Positions 22,998 through 30,387 of a DNA stretch of 37,211 nt are shown here, in pieces; position 1 is the stretch's first letter, and each line of letters opens with the position of its first letter. Both the position numbers and the translations under genes were made by a program. The notes beneath the pieces are model-generated. The model was not told the origin of the DNA. It did no database searches and worked only from the letters and a program-made list of their open reading frames with translations. The stretch comes from Oscillospiraceae bacterium. Lineage in GTDB: Bacteria > Bacillota > Clostridia > Oscillospirales > Ruminococcaceae. Location of the stretch: the NCBI GenBank assembly GCA_022508925.1, contig JAFLUF010000012.1, positions 1 to 37,211 on the forward strand. Direction: 5' to 3'.

Positions 22998-23774
22998 ATG
23001 AAAATTCAGGATTTTTGCGATATGGAAGAATTTGAGCGTCTGATGGACACCTGGGCTAAGAGCACGGGTCTCGCGACGGTCGCGGTCGACGCCGAAGGAA
23101 AGTACATAAGCGACTGCTACAACTTTACGGAGTTTTGTATCGACCTCACCCGCGGAAGCACCGAGGGCAGACGCCGCTGTGAAAAGTGCGACGCGGAGTG
23201 CACGGGGATTTATGAGTGCCACGCGGGTCTTATGGACTTTTCCATTCCGATTACGCTTAAGGACGGAACCGTTCTCGGAAGCGTTATCGGCGGACAGGTA
23301 CTCCCGCAGAATCCCGACGAGAATAAGTTCCGCGCGACGGCGCTTGAGCTCGGCATCGACCCCGAGCGCTATATAACCGCGCTCCACAGGGTAAACGTAA
23401 GGACTCCCGAGGAGATCGAAGGCTCGGCGACGCTTCTCGGAAACGTTATAAATATGTTTGTGCGCGCAAGCTATTCCGAAAAGTACAACACCGAGATAGT
23501 TGACAAGCTTGTAGACGGTATTGCCGAAGCGGCGGCTGAGATAAACGTCGCGAACGAGAGCAACAAAAAGCTGACAAAGGTAAGTATGAACCAGAAGATC
23601 CTGGGAATCAACGCTTCTATCGAGTCCGCTCACGCGGGAGCCGCCGGAAAGGGCTTCGCGATCGTTGCGACAGAGGTTCAGAAGCTTGCCGTTACAATGG
23701 AAAAGGCAAGTACCGAGATAACAGCAAGCCTTTCGAGACTGACGCAGATAATCAACGGACTTAAGGAAGAATGA
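22998..23774 (+). CDS. Soluble sensor: PocR domain plus short chemoreceptor-like signalling domain
   Basis: 258 residues, no membrane helix. Residues 1-155 match the PocR ligand-binding domain (a PAS-like fold found in propanediol regulators), with a Cys/His cluster C61, C64, C68, C74, H75 that may hold a metal or small ligand. Residues about 165-258 form a helical hairpin with ILGINASIESAHAGAAGKGFAIVATEVQKLA, the tip region of methyl-accepting chemotaxis proteins. That domain is far shorter than usual and carries almost no methylation helices, so it may act as a CheA-linked cytoplasmic sensor or as a dimeric signal adaptor. A terminator follows. Confidence 0.85.
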   Translation: MKIQDFCDMEEFERLMDTWAKSTGLATVAVDAEGKYISDCYNFTEFCIDLTRGSTEGRRRCEKCDAECTGIYECHAGLMDFSIPITLKDGTVLGSVIGGQVLPQNPDENKFRATALELGIDPERYITALHRVNVRTPEEIEGSATLLGNVINMFVRASYSEKYNTEIVDKLVDGIAEAAAEINVANESNKKLTKVSMNQKILGINASIESAHAGAAGKGFAIVATEVQKLAVTMEKASTEITASLSRLTQIINGLKEE

Positions 23775-23799
23775 TTTTTGATTTACGGTTATAACAGAC

Positions 23800-23830
23800 G
23801 CGCTCCCCGAATACTCGGGGAGCGCTTTTT
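23800..23830 (+). terminator. Terminator of the PocR gene
   Basis: GCGCTCCCCGA (23800-23810) pairs with TCGGGGAGCGC (23815-23825), followed by TTTTT. It also separates the convergent serine-repeat lipoprotein gene. Confidence 0.92.
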
Positions 23831-23842
23831 ATTTATTTCTCA

Positions 23843-24895
23843 TTACTGCTTATAACGTGTCCAGATGTATGTAAGGTTTGCCTGAAGCTCGGCGTATGTA
23901 ATTTTTCTTCCCCAGTGAACGGAAGAATTATAATTTCCCTCGGCTACCACAACTCCGTCCGAACGTACCTCGAGCACTATAACAGAATGAGTATTGTTGT
24001 TCATTCTGATTATATCGCCGACGCGGACATCGTATACGTTGTAGTGTTCTCTGCGGGGAAGGTCTCCGAAAGCCGCGTCGCTTAGTTCAAACGCGAAAGC
24101 CGCGCAGCCGCCGCCCTCATAATACGAATATTCGGACGCTATGGTATAGCTTCTGTATCTCCTGTTTTCGTTTGTCCAGGAAGTCCCTTCGGGGTACTTA
24201 TCTTTAAACGAGATAAGAACGCTGTACACATAATTGGGGTCCGGTATTTGATTTGTTGATGCCGACTCAGGACCTGAATCCGGCGGCGGAGTCTCCGATG
24301 AGCTTTCTGTTGATGACGAAGCCTCCGACGAGCTTGTTGTTGAGGACGAAGACTTTGACGAGCTTGCCGTTGACGATGAAGACTCCGACGAGCTTTGTGT
24401 TGACGACGAGGACTTTGACGAGCTTGCCGTTGACGATGAAGACTTCGACGAGCTTGCCGTTGACGACGAGGACTTCGACGAGCTTGCCGTTGACGACGAA
24501 GACTTCGACGAGCTTGCCGTTGACGATGAAGACTTTGTCGAGCTGGTTGTTGATGACGATGCTTTCGACGAGCTTGTCATTGACGACGAAGTCTCCGATG
24601 AGCTTGCCGTTGATGACGAAGATTTCGACGAGCTTTGTATTGACGACGATGCTTTCGATGCGCTGGTTGTTGACGATGAAGACGTTGAGGAGCTTGTTGT
24701 TGAAGACTGAGAACTGTTCTCCGATATGTAGCTGTCTGACACGGAACTTTCAGTCCGCTCTTCACCCGAAGAATACACATCGGAAAAACCGGCGTTGTTT
24801 ACTGTTTCTCTGGCTTCGTTACAGCTTGTAAGCAAGAATACCGCAGTAACGGCTGCCGCCGTTATCTTTAAAGCCAAAAATTTGTTTTGCCTCAT
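23843..24895 (-). CDS. Serine-repeat surface lipoprotein with papain-like amidase domain
   Basis: 350 residues. Signal peptide with lipobox LLTSC (Cys25); a Ser/Thr/Lys stalk (about 60-200) that includes twelve 10-residue repeats of the type KSSSSTASSS (81-200); a PPPDSGPES hinge; and a C-terminal domain (about 218-350) with GGGCAAFAFELSDAAFG (Cys264), NTHSVIVLEV (His303) and EGNYNSS, the Cys-His pattern of NlpC/P60- or CHAP-like cysteine amidases. The same domain type occurs in other Ruminococcus-like surface proteins. It probably acts on peptidoglycan or peptides at the cell surface, held out by the stalk. Promoter TTGATT-17-TATAAT (24984-24956) and GGAGG are present. Confidence 0.8.
   Translation of the reverse strand: MRQNKFLALKITAAAVTAVFLLTSCNEARETVNNAGFSDVYSSGEERTESSVSDSYISENSSQSSTTSSSTSSSSTTSASKASSSIQSSSKSSSSTASSSETSSSMTSSSKASSSTTSSTKSSSSTASSSKSSSSTASSSKSSSSTASSSKSSSSTASSSKSSSSTQSSSESSSSTASSSKSSSSTTSSSEASSSTESSSETPPPDSGPESASTNQIPDPNYVYSVLISFKDKYPEGTSWTNENRRYRSYTIASEYSYYEGGGCAAFAFELSDAAFGDLPRREHYNVYDVRVGDIIRMNNNTHSVIVLEVRSDGVVVAEGNYNSSVHWGRKITYAELQANLTYIWTRYKQ
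24296..24655 (-). repeat. Twelve 30-bp tandem repeats encoding the serine stalk
   Basis: In-frame 30-bp units encode 10-residue repeats (residues 81-200 of the lipoprotein). Inner units are almost identical in DNA (reading GACGAGCTTGCCGTTGACGA on the plus strand), outer ones are diverged. Copy number probably varies between strains. Confidence 0.88.
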
Positions 24896-24955
24896 AATAT
24901 TTATACCTCCGGCTGCTGTGTGTTTTCATGTGTAAATGTGAAATTCAGCGTAATC

Positions 24956-24984
24956 ATTATAGCACCGTCTTATGAAAAAATCAA
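24956..24984 (-). promoter_or_regulatory. Promoter of the serine-repeat lipoprotein gene
   Basis: TTGATT (24984-24979), 17-bp spacer, TATAAT (24961-24956), about 60 bp before the ATG. Confidence 0.7.
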
Positions 24985-25067
24985 GCTTTTTTTATCAAAT
25001 GGCTGAAATTGCTTGTTTTACAAGCCTCATACAGCCGGATGATCCACACAGCTTTTCCCGGAAAAGT

Positions 25068-25832
25068 TTACTTTTTTCTGCGTTTTTGAAAAAATCCCGC
25101 GCCGACCGCAAGAATAGGATCCGGCACAAGTTTGGACGCGTAGATCCCCGCTTTTACGAGCGGGTTTTCGCAAATCAGGAATGTTCCGCCGAACATCTCG
25201 CGAACGGCGTGCTCCGCAAGCCTCGCGCTGTTTGCCTGAGGTGTGATGAACTTTACATTGGCGGTTTCGCCGAATTCCGTCGCGACGGGTCCCGGGCAAA
25301 GCAAGGAGAGATTTACCGAGCTGTTTTTCATGATAAGCTCCTGCTCTACCGCCTGCGTCATACGCACGATATAAGCCTTTGACGCGTAATACGACGAGAA
25401 ATACGGTCCCGGGAGAAAGCCCGCGACGCTTGCGGTATTTAAGATATAACCGAAATCGCGCTCGGTGAAATCACGAACAAACAGCTTAAACAAGATATGA
25501 AACGCGCGGATATTTACATTGAGCATATTAAGCTCGCTCCAAAGGTCAGTCTGCGTAAACTCTCCGAAAACTCCGAGTCCCGCGTTGTTTACAAAAATGT
25601 CGATGCTATACTTTTTTACCTTTTCGTAAAGCTCTAAAACCTGCTTTTCGTCTGACAGATCGGCGGTTATTATCTTGACCTTTACGCCATATTTTCTGAC
25701 AAGCTCGCGCTTAAGCTCCAGAAGACGCTTTTCGCGCCGTGCCGTGATGATAAGGTTTATTCCGTGGCGCGCGAGACTCCGCGCGATATCTCTGCCTATT
25801 CCCGAGCTGGCTCCCGTAACAAGTGCTATCAT
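25068..25832 (-). CDS. Short-chain dehydrogenase/reductase
   Basis: 254-residue NAD(P)-dependent oxidoreductase of the classical SDR family. Cofactor motif TGASSGIG (6-13), structural NNAG (82-85), catalytic Ser135 and Y148-x3-K152 in SSYYASKAY; ARR at 31-33 after the second strand favours NADPH. The shape is that of the DltE/YqjQ-like SDRs. The substrate is unknown. Start ATG 25832 is six bases after GGAGG and opens at the beta strand of the Rossmann fold; 19 extra residues upstream would run into the rhomboid gene end. It is the last gene of the ppa-maf-rhomboid-SDR unit. Confidence 0.9.
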   Translation of the reverse strand: MIALVTGASSGIGRDIARSLARHGINLIITARREKRLLELKRELVRKYGVKVKIITADLSDEKQVLELYEKVKKYSIDIFVNNAGLGVFGEFTQTDLWSELNMLNVNIRAFHILFKLFVRDFTERDFGYILNTASVAGFLPGPYFSSYYASKAYIVRMTQAVEQELIMKNSSVNLSLLCPGPVATEFGETANVKFITPQANSARLAEHAVREMFGGTFLICENPLVKAGIYASKLVPDPILAVGAGFFQKRRKK

Positions 25833-25848
25833 AGTATACCTCCGTAAT

Positions 25849-26427
25849 TTATGAAAACTTTTTCTTGTAAAATACCGTTCCGAAAGCAAGTCCCGAAACG
25901 CCGCCGCAAAGATGTCCGAAATGCGAGATGTTGTCGTTTGCGGTGATACCGCTGTAAATTTCCTGTCCGAGATAGATCGCCGCGATAAGTATCAGCGTTA
26001 TCGGTATCTCGCCCTTTTTCATGTTTGTAAACGCGCTTAAAATAATCAGCAGAAACACTATCCCCGACGCGCCGATAATACCCGTGCTGAAGAAAAGCAT
26101 ATTGAGGACCCCGCCCGCGACAGCCGTTACGAAGATCATTATACACATATTCCAGCTTCCGTAGCGCTCCTCGGCGATAGGTCCGACAAGCAGCAGCATT
26201 GTCATGTTTCCCGCGAAATGCGCGAAATTCGCGTGCCCGAATACATACATGAAAACTCTTATATAAGTAAGCGGGTCGAACAGGCTTGCGTGGCCGTAGC
26301 ACACGAAAACAAGACTGTTTGACAAGCCCCGTGTGATAAAATTGAGAATAAGCGACACGGCGCAGATCGCCGCGAATGTAAGAATAACAGGCGAATTGTA
26401 TGTCAGCCTGAACTTCGGTTTGTTCAT
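25849..26427 (-). CDS. Rhomboid-family intramembrane serine protease
   Basis: 192-residue membrane protein with six helices. Catalytic Ser121 is in GASG (119-122) and the partner His169 in SHFGHLCGG; H70 and N74 in HFAGN give the oxyanion side. All parts of the rhomboid core are present, so it should be active, cleaving membrane-anchored substrates inside the bilayer. The ATG overlaps the maf stop by 4 bp, so both are co-translated. The substrate cannot be predicted from context. Confidence 0.92.
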   Translation of the reverse strand: MNKPKFRLTYNSPVILTFAAICAVSLILNFITRGLSNSLVFVCYGHASLFDPLTYIRVFMYVFGHANFAHFAGNMTMLLLVGPIAEERYGSWNMCIMIFVTAVAGGVLNMLFFSTGIIGASGIVFLLIILSAFTNMKKGEIPITLILIAAIYLGQEIYSGITANDNISHFGHLCGGVSGLAFGTVFYKKKFS

Positions 26428-26975
26428 ATTTTTCCTTTCAAGACTCTCGAAAGTCTGCCCACAGGCAAGCCCATTACGTTGTAATAATCTCCGTTTATCT
26501 TTTTGACAATAAGTGCGCCCTTGTCCTGGATACCATAAGCGCCCGCCTTGTCCATAGGCTCTCCCGTGGCTATGTAATCACGAATTTCCCCGTCGGACAA
26601 CGGATAAAACTCGACCTCGGTGCGCTCCGCGAAGGTCGTTTTACTGCCGTCGGCGAAGATAACGCATACTCCCGTGAAAACGCTGTGCACGCGCCCCGAA
26701 AGCGTTTTAAGCATAGCAAACGCGTCCTTTTCGTCTCTTGGTTTTCCGAGAATTTTCCCGTCGATCGCCACCACCGTATCCGCCGCGACAATTACCTCGC
26801 TTTTACGCTGCGCGAAGATCTCCTCAGCTTTCTGCTCGGAAAGTAACAGAACGGCGTTTTCGGGAGTTATCCCCTCGGGAAGCGTTTCCTCGCACTTTGC
26901 GGGGATTATCTCAAAACCGCTTGTGATAAGGCTTAAAAGCTCTTTTCTGCGTGGACTCTGACTTGCCAATATCAT
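26424..26975 (-). CDS. maf: Maf/YhdE-family nucleoside triphosphate pyrophosphatase
   Basis: 183-residue enzyme that hydrolyses non-canonical or regular NTPs (often dTTP/UTP) to the monophosphate and pyrophosphate. The family hallmark SQSPRR is at 5-10, followed by the active-site acidic residue of AADTVV (Asp66), GKP in ILGKPRD and KAGAYGIQDKG in the C-terminal half. In several Firmicutes it lies near division genes; here it follows pyrophosphatase with a 4-bp overlap, a sensible pairing since it releases pyrophosphate. Confidence 0.94.
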   Translation of the reverse strand: MILASQSPRRKELLSLITSGFEIIPAKCEETLPEGITPENAVLLLSEQKAEEIFAQRKSEVIVAADTVVAIDGKILGKPRDEKDAFAMLKTLSGRVHSVFTGVCVIFADGSKTTFAERTEVEFYPLSDGEIRDYIATGEPMDKAGAYGIQDKGALIVKKINGDYYNVMGLPVGRLSRVLKGKI

Positions 26976-27547
26976 TTCTTATTACCCTCGGTAGTATGTA
27001 CGGGAACGAACGGGTGCAGGGGAGCGTAGATATCGTTGTAGTTTTCAATGCACTGTCTTACTACCTCCACCGCCGCTTGGCTGCCCATTACCTCGTTTAC
27101 GGCGGTCTCCTTGTCCTCAAGCTGTTTGTAGACCTTGAAGAAATGGCTCATTTCATCGAAGATGTGCGCGGGCAGTTCCTCGATGTTTTTATAGGAATTG
27201 AAGGTCGGGTCTTCAAACGGGATAGCGATTATCTTCTCGTCGTTGCGTCCGTTGTCTATCATCGTAATAACGCCGATAGGATATACCCTGACAAGCACAA
27301 GCGGGTCGATCGGCTCGTTGCAGAGGATAAGCACGTCGAGCGGGTCGCCGTCGTCCGCGAGCGTGCGCGGGATAAAGCCGTAATTCGCGGGATAGTGGGT
27401 TGATGTGTAGAGTATGCGGTCGAGCTTTATCAGTCCCGTTTCCTTGTCAAGCTCGTACTTTTTCTTGCTTCCCTTTTCAATTTCCACAACCGCCAAGAAA
27501 TCGTCCGGAGTTATTTTTGACGGATTTATGTCATGCCATACGTTCAT
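26972..27547 (-). CDS. ppa: Inorganic pyrophosphatase, family I
   Basis: 191-residue cytoplasmic enzyme that splits PPi into phosphate, pulling biosynthetic reactions forward. The metal site signature DDGDPLDVL puts Asp at 65, 66, 68 and 71; YPANYGFIPRT and KKKYELDKETG are the other conserved blocks. The length agrees with bacterial family I (about 170-200). It heads the ppa-maf-rhomboid-SDR operon with promoter TTGATT-17-TATAAT (27608-27580) and AAAGGAAG as ribosome site. Its stop overlaps the maf start (ATGA). Confidence 0.95.
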   Translation of the reverse strand: MNVWHDINPSKITPDDFLAVVEIEKGSKKKYELDKETGLIKLDRILYTSTHYPANYGFIPRTLADDGDPLDVLILCNEPIDPLVLVRVYPIGVITMIDNGRNDEKIIAIPFEDPTFNSYKNIEELPAHIFDEMSHFFKVYKQLEDKETAVNEVMGSQAAVEVVRQCIENYNDIYAPLHPFVPVHTTEGNKK

Positions 27548-27579
27548 AGTGTACTTCCTTTCAAAAATTTATTTATTTT

Positions 27580-27608
27580 ATTATACAACATTTGGAAAGG
27601 AAAATCAA
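27580..27608 (-). promoter_or_regulatory. Promoter of the ppa operon
   Basis: TTGATT (27608-27603), 17 bp, TATAAT (27585-27580); leader of about 25 nt. Confidence 0.72.
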
Positions 27609-27612
27609 GTAT

Positions 27613-27646
27613 AAAAATTCCCCGCCCTTTTAAATAAGAGCGGGGA
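27613..27646 (-). terminator. Terminator of the LRR lipoprotein gene
   Basis: TCCCCGC (27619-27625) and GCGGGGA (27640-27646) with a T run on the minus strand (27617-27613). It partly overlaps the ppa promoter region. Confidence 0.85.
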
Positions 27647-27651
27647 GATTT

Positions 27652-28530
27652 TTAGCCGTTTATCGCTTTGTAGAGGTCGTCGATATGCTCATAGTCGTAG
27701 GTGTTGCCCTTGTAGGTCGCGTTTGTAAGACTTGTGCATTTAGAGAAAGCATAACCGATTTCGGTCACGCTGTCCGGTATGGTTACGCTTGTAAGACTTG
27801 TGCAGCCATAGAAAGACTCATTGCCGATAAAAGTCACGCTGTCGGGTATCTCTACGCTTGTAAGGCTCGTGCAGTCGTAAAAAGCACCGTCGATCTTAGT
27901 AACAGTGTCGGATATCTTTACGCTTGTAAGATTTGTGCAGTTGCCAAAAGAACCGGACTCAAGCGTGGTAACGCCTACGGGTATTTCTACGCTTGTAAGG
28001 CTTTCACAGTAGAAAAACGCATACAAAGAGATTTGAGTAATACTGCCGGGAAGCTTTACGCTTGTAAGACCGGTGCAGCCCTCAAATGCATGGTTGCCGA
28101 TCTCGGTAACGCTGTCAGGTATCTCTGCGCCTGTAAGGCTTGTGCAGTTCTCAAAAGCAACCGCGCCTATCGAAATCACTTTTTTGCCGCCTAAAGTGTC
28201 GGGAACTCTGACAGCGCCGCCCTTTCCCCGATAAGACGTTATTTCTACTCCGTCTTTATAGTCTGTGTATCCAAAATCTTCCTCGGAAGCGTCTGCATAT
28301 TCAACATCGGACGTTTCGGGTCCGTTCGCCGAGCTGTTTGTATCCTCGGAGTTTTCACTGTTGCCGGCGCTGCTGTTCTCGCTGTTTTCCGCGCTGTTTT
28401 CACTATTGTCTTTGCTTTCGGTTACCGAGCTTTCCTTGCTGTCGTCTTTGGAAGTCTCGGCGTTGTCATTACACGCGCTTAAGCTGAGAGCCACAGCCGC
28501 GCACAAAAATGCCGCTAAAAATTTCTTCAT
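27652..28530 (-). CDS. BspA-like leucine-rich-repeat lipoprotein
   Basis: 292-residue surface lipoprotein. The lipobox LSAC gives Cys20, followed by an acidic Ser/Asn/Glu/Asp linker (about 21-85) and six to seven LRR_5 units of about 22-23 residues (pattern LTSVEIPDSVTEIGNxAFxGCxS) up to the C-terminus. Such proteins mediate binding to host proteins or glycans, or to other cells. Start ATG 28530 sits behind AAAGGA at 8 bases; an in-frame ATG 12 codons upstream lacks a site. The repeats are closely similar to each other, a sign of recent internal duplication. Confidence 0.88.
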   Translation of the reverse strand: MKKFLAAFLCAAVALSLSACNDNAETSKDDSKESSVTESKDNSENSAENSENSSAGNSENSEDTNSSANGPETSDVEYADASEEDFGYTDYKDGVEITSYRGKGGAVRVPDTLGGKKVISIGAVAFENCTSLTGAEIPDSVTEIGNHAFEGCTGLTSVKLPGSITQISLYAFFYCESLTSVEIPVGVTTLESGSFGNCTNLTSVKISDTVTKIDGAFYDCTSLTSVEIPDSVTFIGNESFYGCTSLTSVTIPDSVTEIGYAFSKCTSLTNATYKGNTYDYEHIDDLYKAING

Positions 28531-28571
28531 TGTTTTTGTCCTTTCTTTTATTGTTAAATGCCGCAAGTATT

Positions 28572-28601
28572 ATTATAAGCTTTATATCCCTATGAAGTCA
28601 A
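28572..28601 (-). promoter_or_regulatory. Promoter of the LRR lipoprotein gene
   Basis: TTGACT (28601-28596), 18 bp, TATAAT (28577-28572), 42 bp before the ATG. Confidence 0.7.
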
Positions 28602-28663
28602 CCCGATTTTTCGACAATCTTTTTTACATAACCCGAGAATATTTCGTCGTTTTCCATAAATTC

Positions 28664-28690
28664 ACCTTATTTAATAAAGCGCATACAATG
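28664..28690 (+). promoter_or_regulatory. Possible sigma-K promoter of dpaA
   Basis: AC (28664-28665)-N16-CATACAATG (28682-28690) resembles the sigma-K pattern AC-N16/17-CATA-N3-TA, with TG for the last TA. It is 28 bp before the dpaA start. There is no sigma-A promoter with 17-bp spacing in the gap. Mother-cell expression would agree with the function. Confidence 0.45.
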
Positions 28691-28717
28691 TGATATAAAG
28701 AGAATTGGAGGGCGTTT

Positions 28718-29524
28718 ATGAGCAATATTTTAGTTATGGGCGGCGACGAGCGCATGATCCACGCGGCGCGTATCCTTTCCGCCGACACGCTGTTTTTAGG
28801 CGAAAATGCAGATATAAGCAAAAAATACGACACGATAGTTCTGCCTATGCCGCTTTCGCGCGACGGGGCGAGCGTGGTCTGCCCGATAGAAAAAACGCTC
28901 TTTCCGTTTGCCGACATAATCGAGTACGCCGCGGAAAACGCGCGTATCTTCGCGGGCGGAAATTCTCCCGCGTTAGCCAAGATTTGCCGCGAAAACGGCT
29001 TTACCCTCGAAAACTATTCCGAAAGCGAAACGCTTGCGCTGAAAAACGCGAAGCTCACCGCCGAAGCCGCGGTCATGCTGTTTATCCAGCACTCGCCCGA
29101 CTCGCTGCTTGGTTCAACAGTTCTTATCACGGGCTACGGCAGGATAGCGCGGTTTATGGCAAGGGAGCTTTCGGCGTTTGGCAGTAAGGTGATAATTGCC
29201 GCGAGAAAGCCCGAGGCTCGCGTACTTGCCGAGCTTGAGGGATCATCGGCAGTCGATATCGGCGAAATTCCCGAAATTATCGGCGAGTGCGATTATATTG
29301 CCAACACCGTTCCCGCGCAGTTGTTCCCGGAAAGCATTTTCGCGAAAATGAAGGAATGGACAATATTTGAAGAGCTTGCTACCCTGCCGCAGGAACCGAC
29401 CAAATCTCTTTGTGAAAAATACGGCGGAAGATATGTTTTCGCCGGAGGGCTTCCTGGGAAATTCTCTCCCGAAGCCGCGGGAAAATTCATCGCAGAGGAA
29501 ATAGGAAAACGCTGTTCGTCATGA
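28718..29524 (+). CDS. dpaA: Dipicolinate synthase subunit A
   Basis: 268-residue subunit of the enzyme that turns dihydroxytetrahydrodipicolinate into dipicolinic acid, the calcium-binding spore core compound; made in the mother cell. VLITGYGRIARFMARELSAFG (135-155, GYGRIAR at 139-145) is the Rossmann NAD(P) site and NAKLTAEAA the segment before it, both typical of SpoVFA/DpaA. A little shorter than the roughly 300-residue Bacillus protein. Start behind GGAGG at six bases. Its presence marks the organism as a spore former, as LysA and DpaAB share the dihydrodipicolinate branch. Confidence 0.93.
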   Translation: MSNILVMGGDERMIHAARILSADTLFLGENADISKKYDTIVLPMPLSRDGASVVCPIEKTLFPFADIIEYAAENARIFAGGNSPALAKICRENGFTLENYSESETLALKNAKLTAEAAVMLFIQHSPDSLLGSTVLITGYGRIARFMARELSAFGSKVIIAARKPEARVLAELEGSSAVDIGEIPEIIGECDYIANTVPAQLFPESIFAKMKEWTIFEELATLPQEPTKSLCEKYGGRYVFAGGLPGKFSPEAAGKFIAEEIGKRCSS

Positions 29525-29561
29525 TCGGAAAATTCCGCGCAAACGCGCGCCCAATATAAAA

Positions 29562-29606
29562 GCAACACCACACAAAGCCCGAAGGGCGGTATTTGCGCGG
29601 TGTTGC
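29562..29606 (+). other. Long hairpin between dpaA and dpaB
   Basis: GCAACACC (29562-29569) pairs with GGTGTTGC (29599-29606), and an inner GCCC-GAA-GGGC forms the tip, with AAA/TTT pairing between. It is followed by no T run and lies 30 bp before the dpaB start. It may set the ratio of the two subunits, stabilise one end or hide the dpaB site. Confidence 0.55.
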
Positions 29607-29635
29607 CTGAAAGTTTATCCCTTAAGGAGCAGATT

Positions 29636-30229
29636 ATGATGAATGACATAGAAAAGCTTTCGGGACTGAGGGTGGGATACGCGGTCTGCGGCTCTTTCTG
29701 CACGTTTTCAAAAGCGTTTGAAACGCTTTCGGCGCTTAAAGAGGCGGGATGTGACATTACGCCCATCATGTCCTTTAACGCGTATTCTCTCGATACGCGT
29801 TTTGGCACGGCTCAGGAAAACGCCGCGCGGATGTTTGAAATTACGGGGAAAACGGTGCTTCACGATATACCCTCGGTCGAGCCGATAGGGCCGAAAAGAA
29901 TGTTCGATGTGCTGGTGGTAGCCCCCTGTACGTCAAATACTCTCGCGAAGCTCGCTATAGGCATCACCGACTCTCCCGTCTGCATGGCGGTGAAAAGTCA
30001 CCTGAGAAACCAGAAGCCCGTGGTCATAGCGGTTTCCACAAACGACGGGCTTGCCGCTTCGGCAAAGAACATAGGAACTCTCAGAAACTACAAAAACTAC
30101 TATTTCGTGCCGCTGGCACAGGACGACTACATTAAAAAACCGTTTTCGCTCGTCGCGGATTTCACGAAAATTCCCGAGACAATTATCGAAGCGCTTGACG
30201 GAAGGCAAATTCAGCCTTGTATATTTTAG
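29636..30229 (+). CDS. dpaB: Dipicolinate synthase subunit B
   Basis: 197-residue flavoprotein-like subunit of dipicolinate synthase. GYAVCGSFCTF near residue 13 and the VVAPCTSNTLAKLAIGITDSPVCMAVKSHLR core are the flavoprotein (Dfp/UbiX-like) blocks seen in SpoVFB. Length agrees with the family (about 200). The ATG at 29636 follows AAGGAG by six bases; the reading from 29600 includes the site itself. 111 bp separate it from dpaA, filled by a long hairpin, and a terminator follows. Confidence 0.93.
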   Translation: MMNDIEKLSGLRVGYAVCGSFCTFSKAFETLSALKEAGCDITPIMSFNAYSLDTRFGTAQENAARMFEITGKTVLHDIPSVEPIGPKRMFDVLVVAPCTSNTLAKLAIGITDSPVCMAVKSHLRNQKPVVIAVSTNDGLAASAKNIGTLRNYKNYYFVPLAQDDYIKKPFSLVADFTKIPETIIEALDGRQIQPCIF

Positions 30230-30234
30230 TTATG

Positions 30235-30272
30235 GATACGGAAGCCCGAGATTCGGCGTTTCCGTATCTTTT
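30235..30272 (+). terminator. Terminator of dpaAB
   Basis: GATACGGAA (30235-30243) pairs with TTCCGTATC (30260-30268), with inner GCC/GGC pairing, then TTTT. Confidence 0.88.
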
Positions 30273-30295
30273 CGTCAATTTTTTTAAAAAAGTTA

Positions 30296-30324
30296 ATGAC
30301 AAAAATAATATTCTGTGCTATAAT
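30296..30324 (+). promoter_or_regulatory. Promoter of purL
   Basis: ATGACA (30296-30301), 17 bp, TATAAT (30319-30324). The leader of about 55 nt has only a small GCACT/AGTGC hairpin, too short for a purine or ZTP riboswitch. Confidence 0.7.
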
Positions 30325-30387
30325 ATACACAGGTATGCTGCACTTTTTGAGTGCATTGTAGGAATTACAAACGAAAGGAAAAACATA

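Noticed and set aside
22803-23633. 276-codon minus-strand open frame
   Set aside because: It lies opposite the PocR/chemoreceptor-like gene, has no ribosome site, and its composition (Arg/Leu/Tyr-rich) is that of a shadow frame.
24296-24655. CRISPR-like array
   Set aside because: The units are contiguous, in frame and encode serine repeats; there are no spacers.
25011-25025. Terminator after the SDR gene (GCTTGT/ACAAGC)
   Set aside because: A 6-bp stem with a 3-base loop and no T run is too weak to call.
30217-30387. N-terminal extension of PurL
   Set aside because: It would run through the dpaB stop, its terminator and the purL promoter; homologous PurL proteins begin near MVYRVYVEKK.
30325-30387. 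Purine or ZTP riboswitch before purL
   Set aside because: The leader is only about 55 nt with one small hairpin and no core motif of either class.
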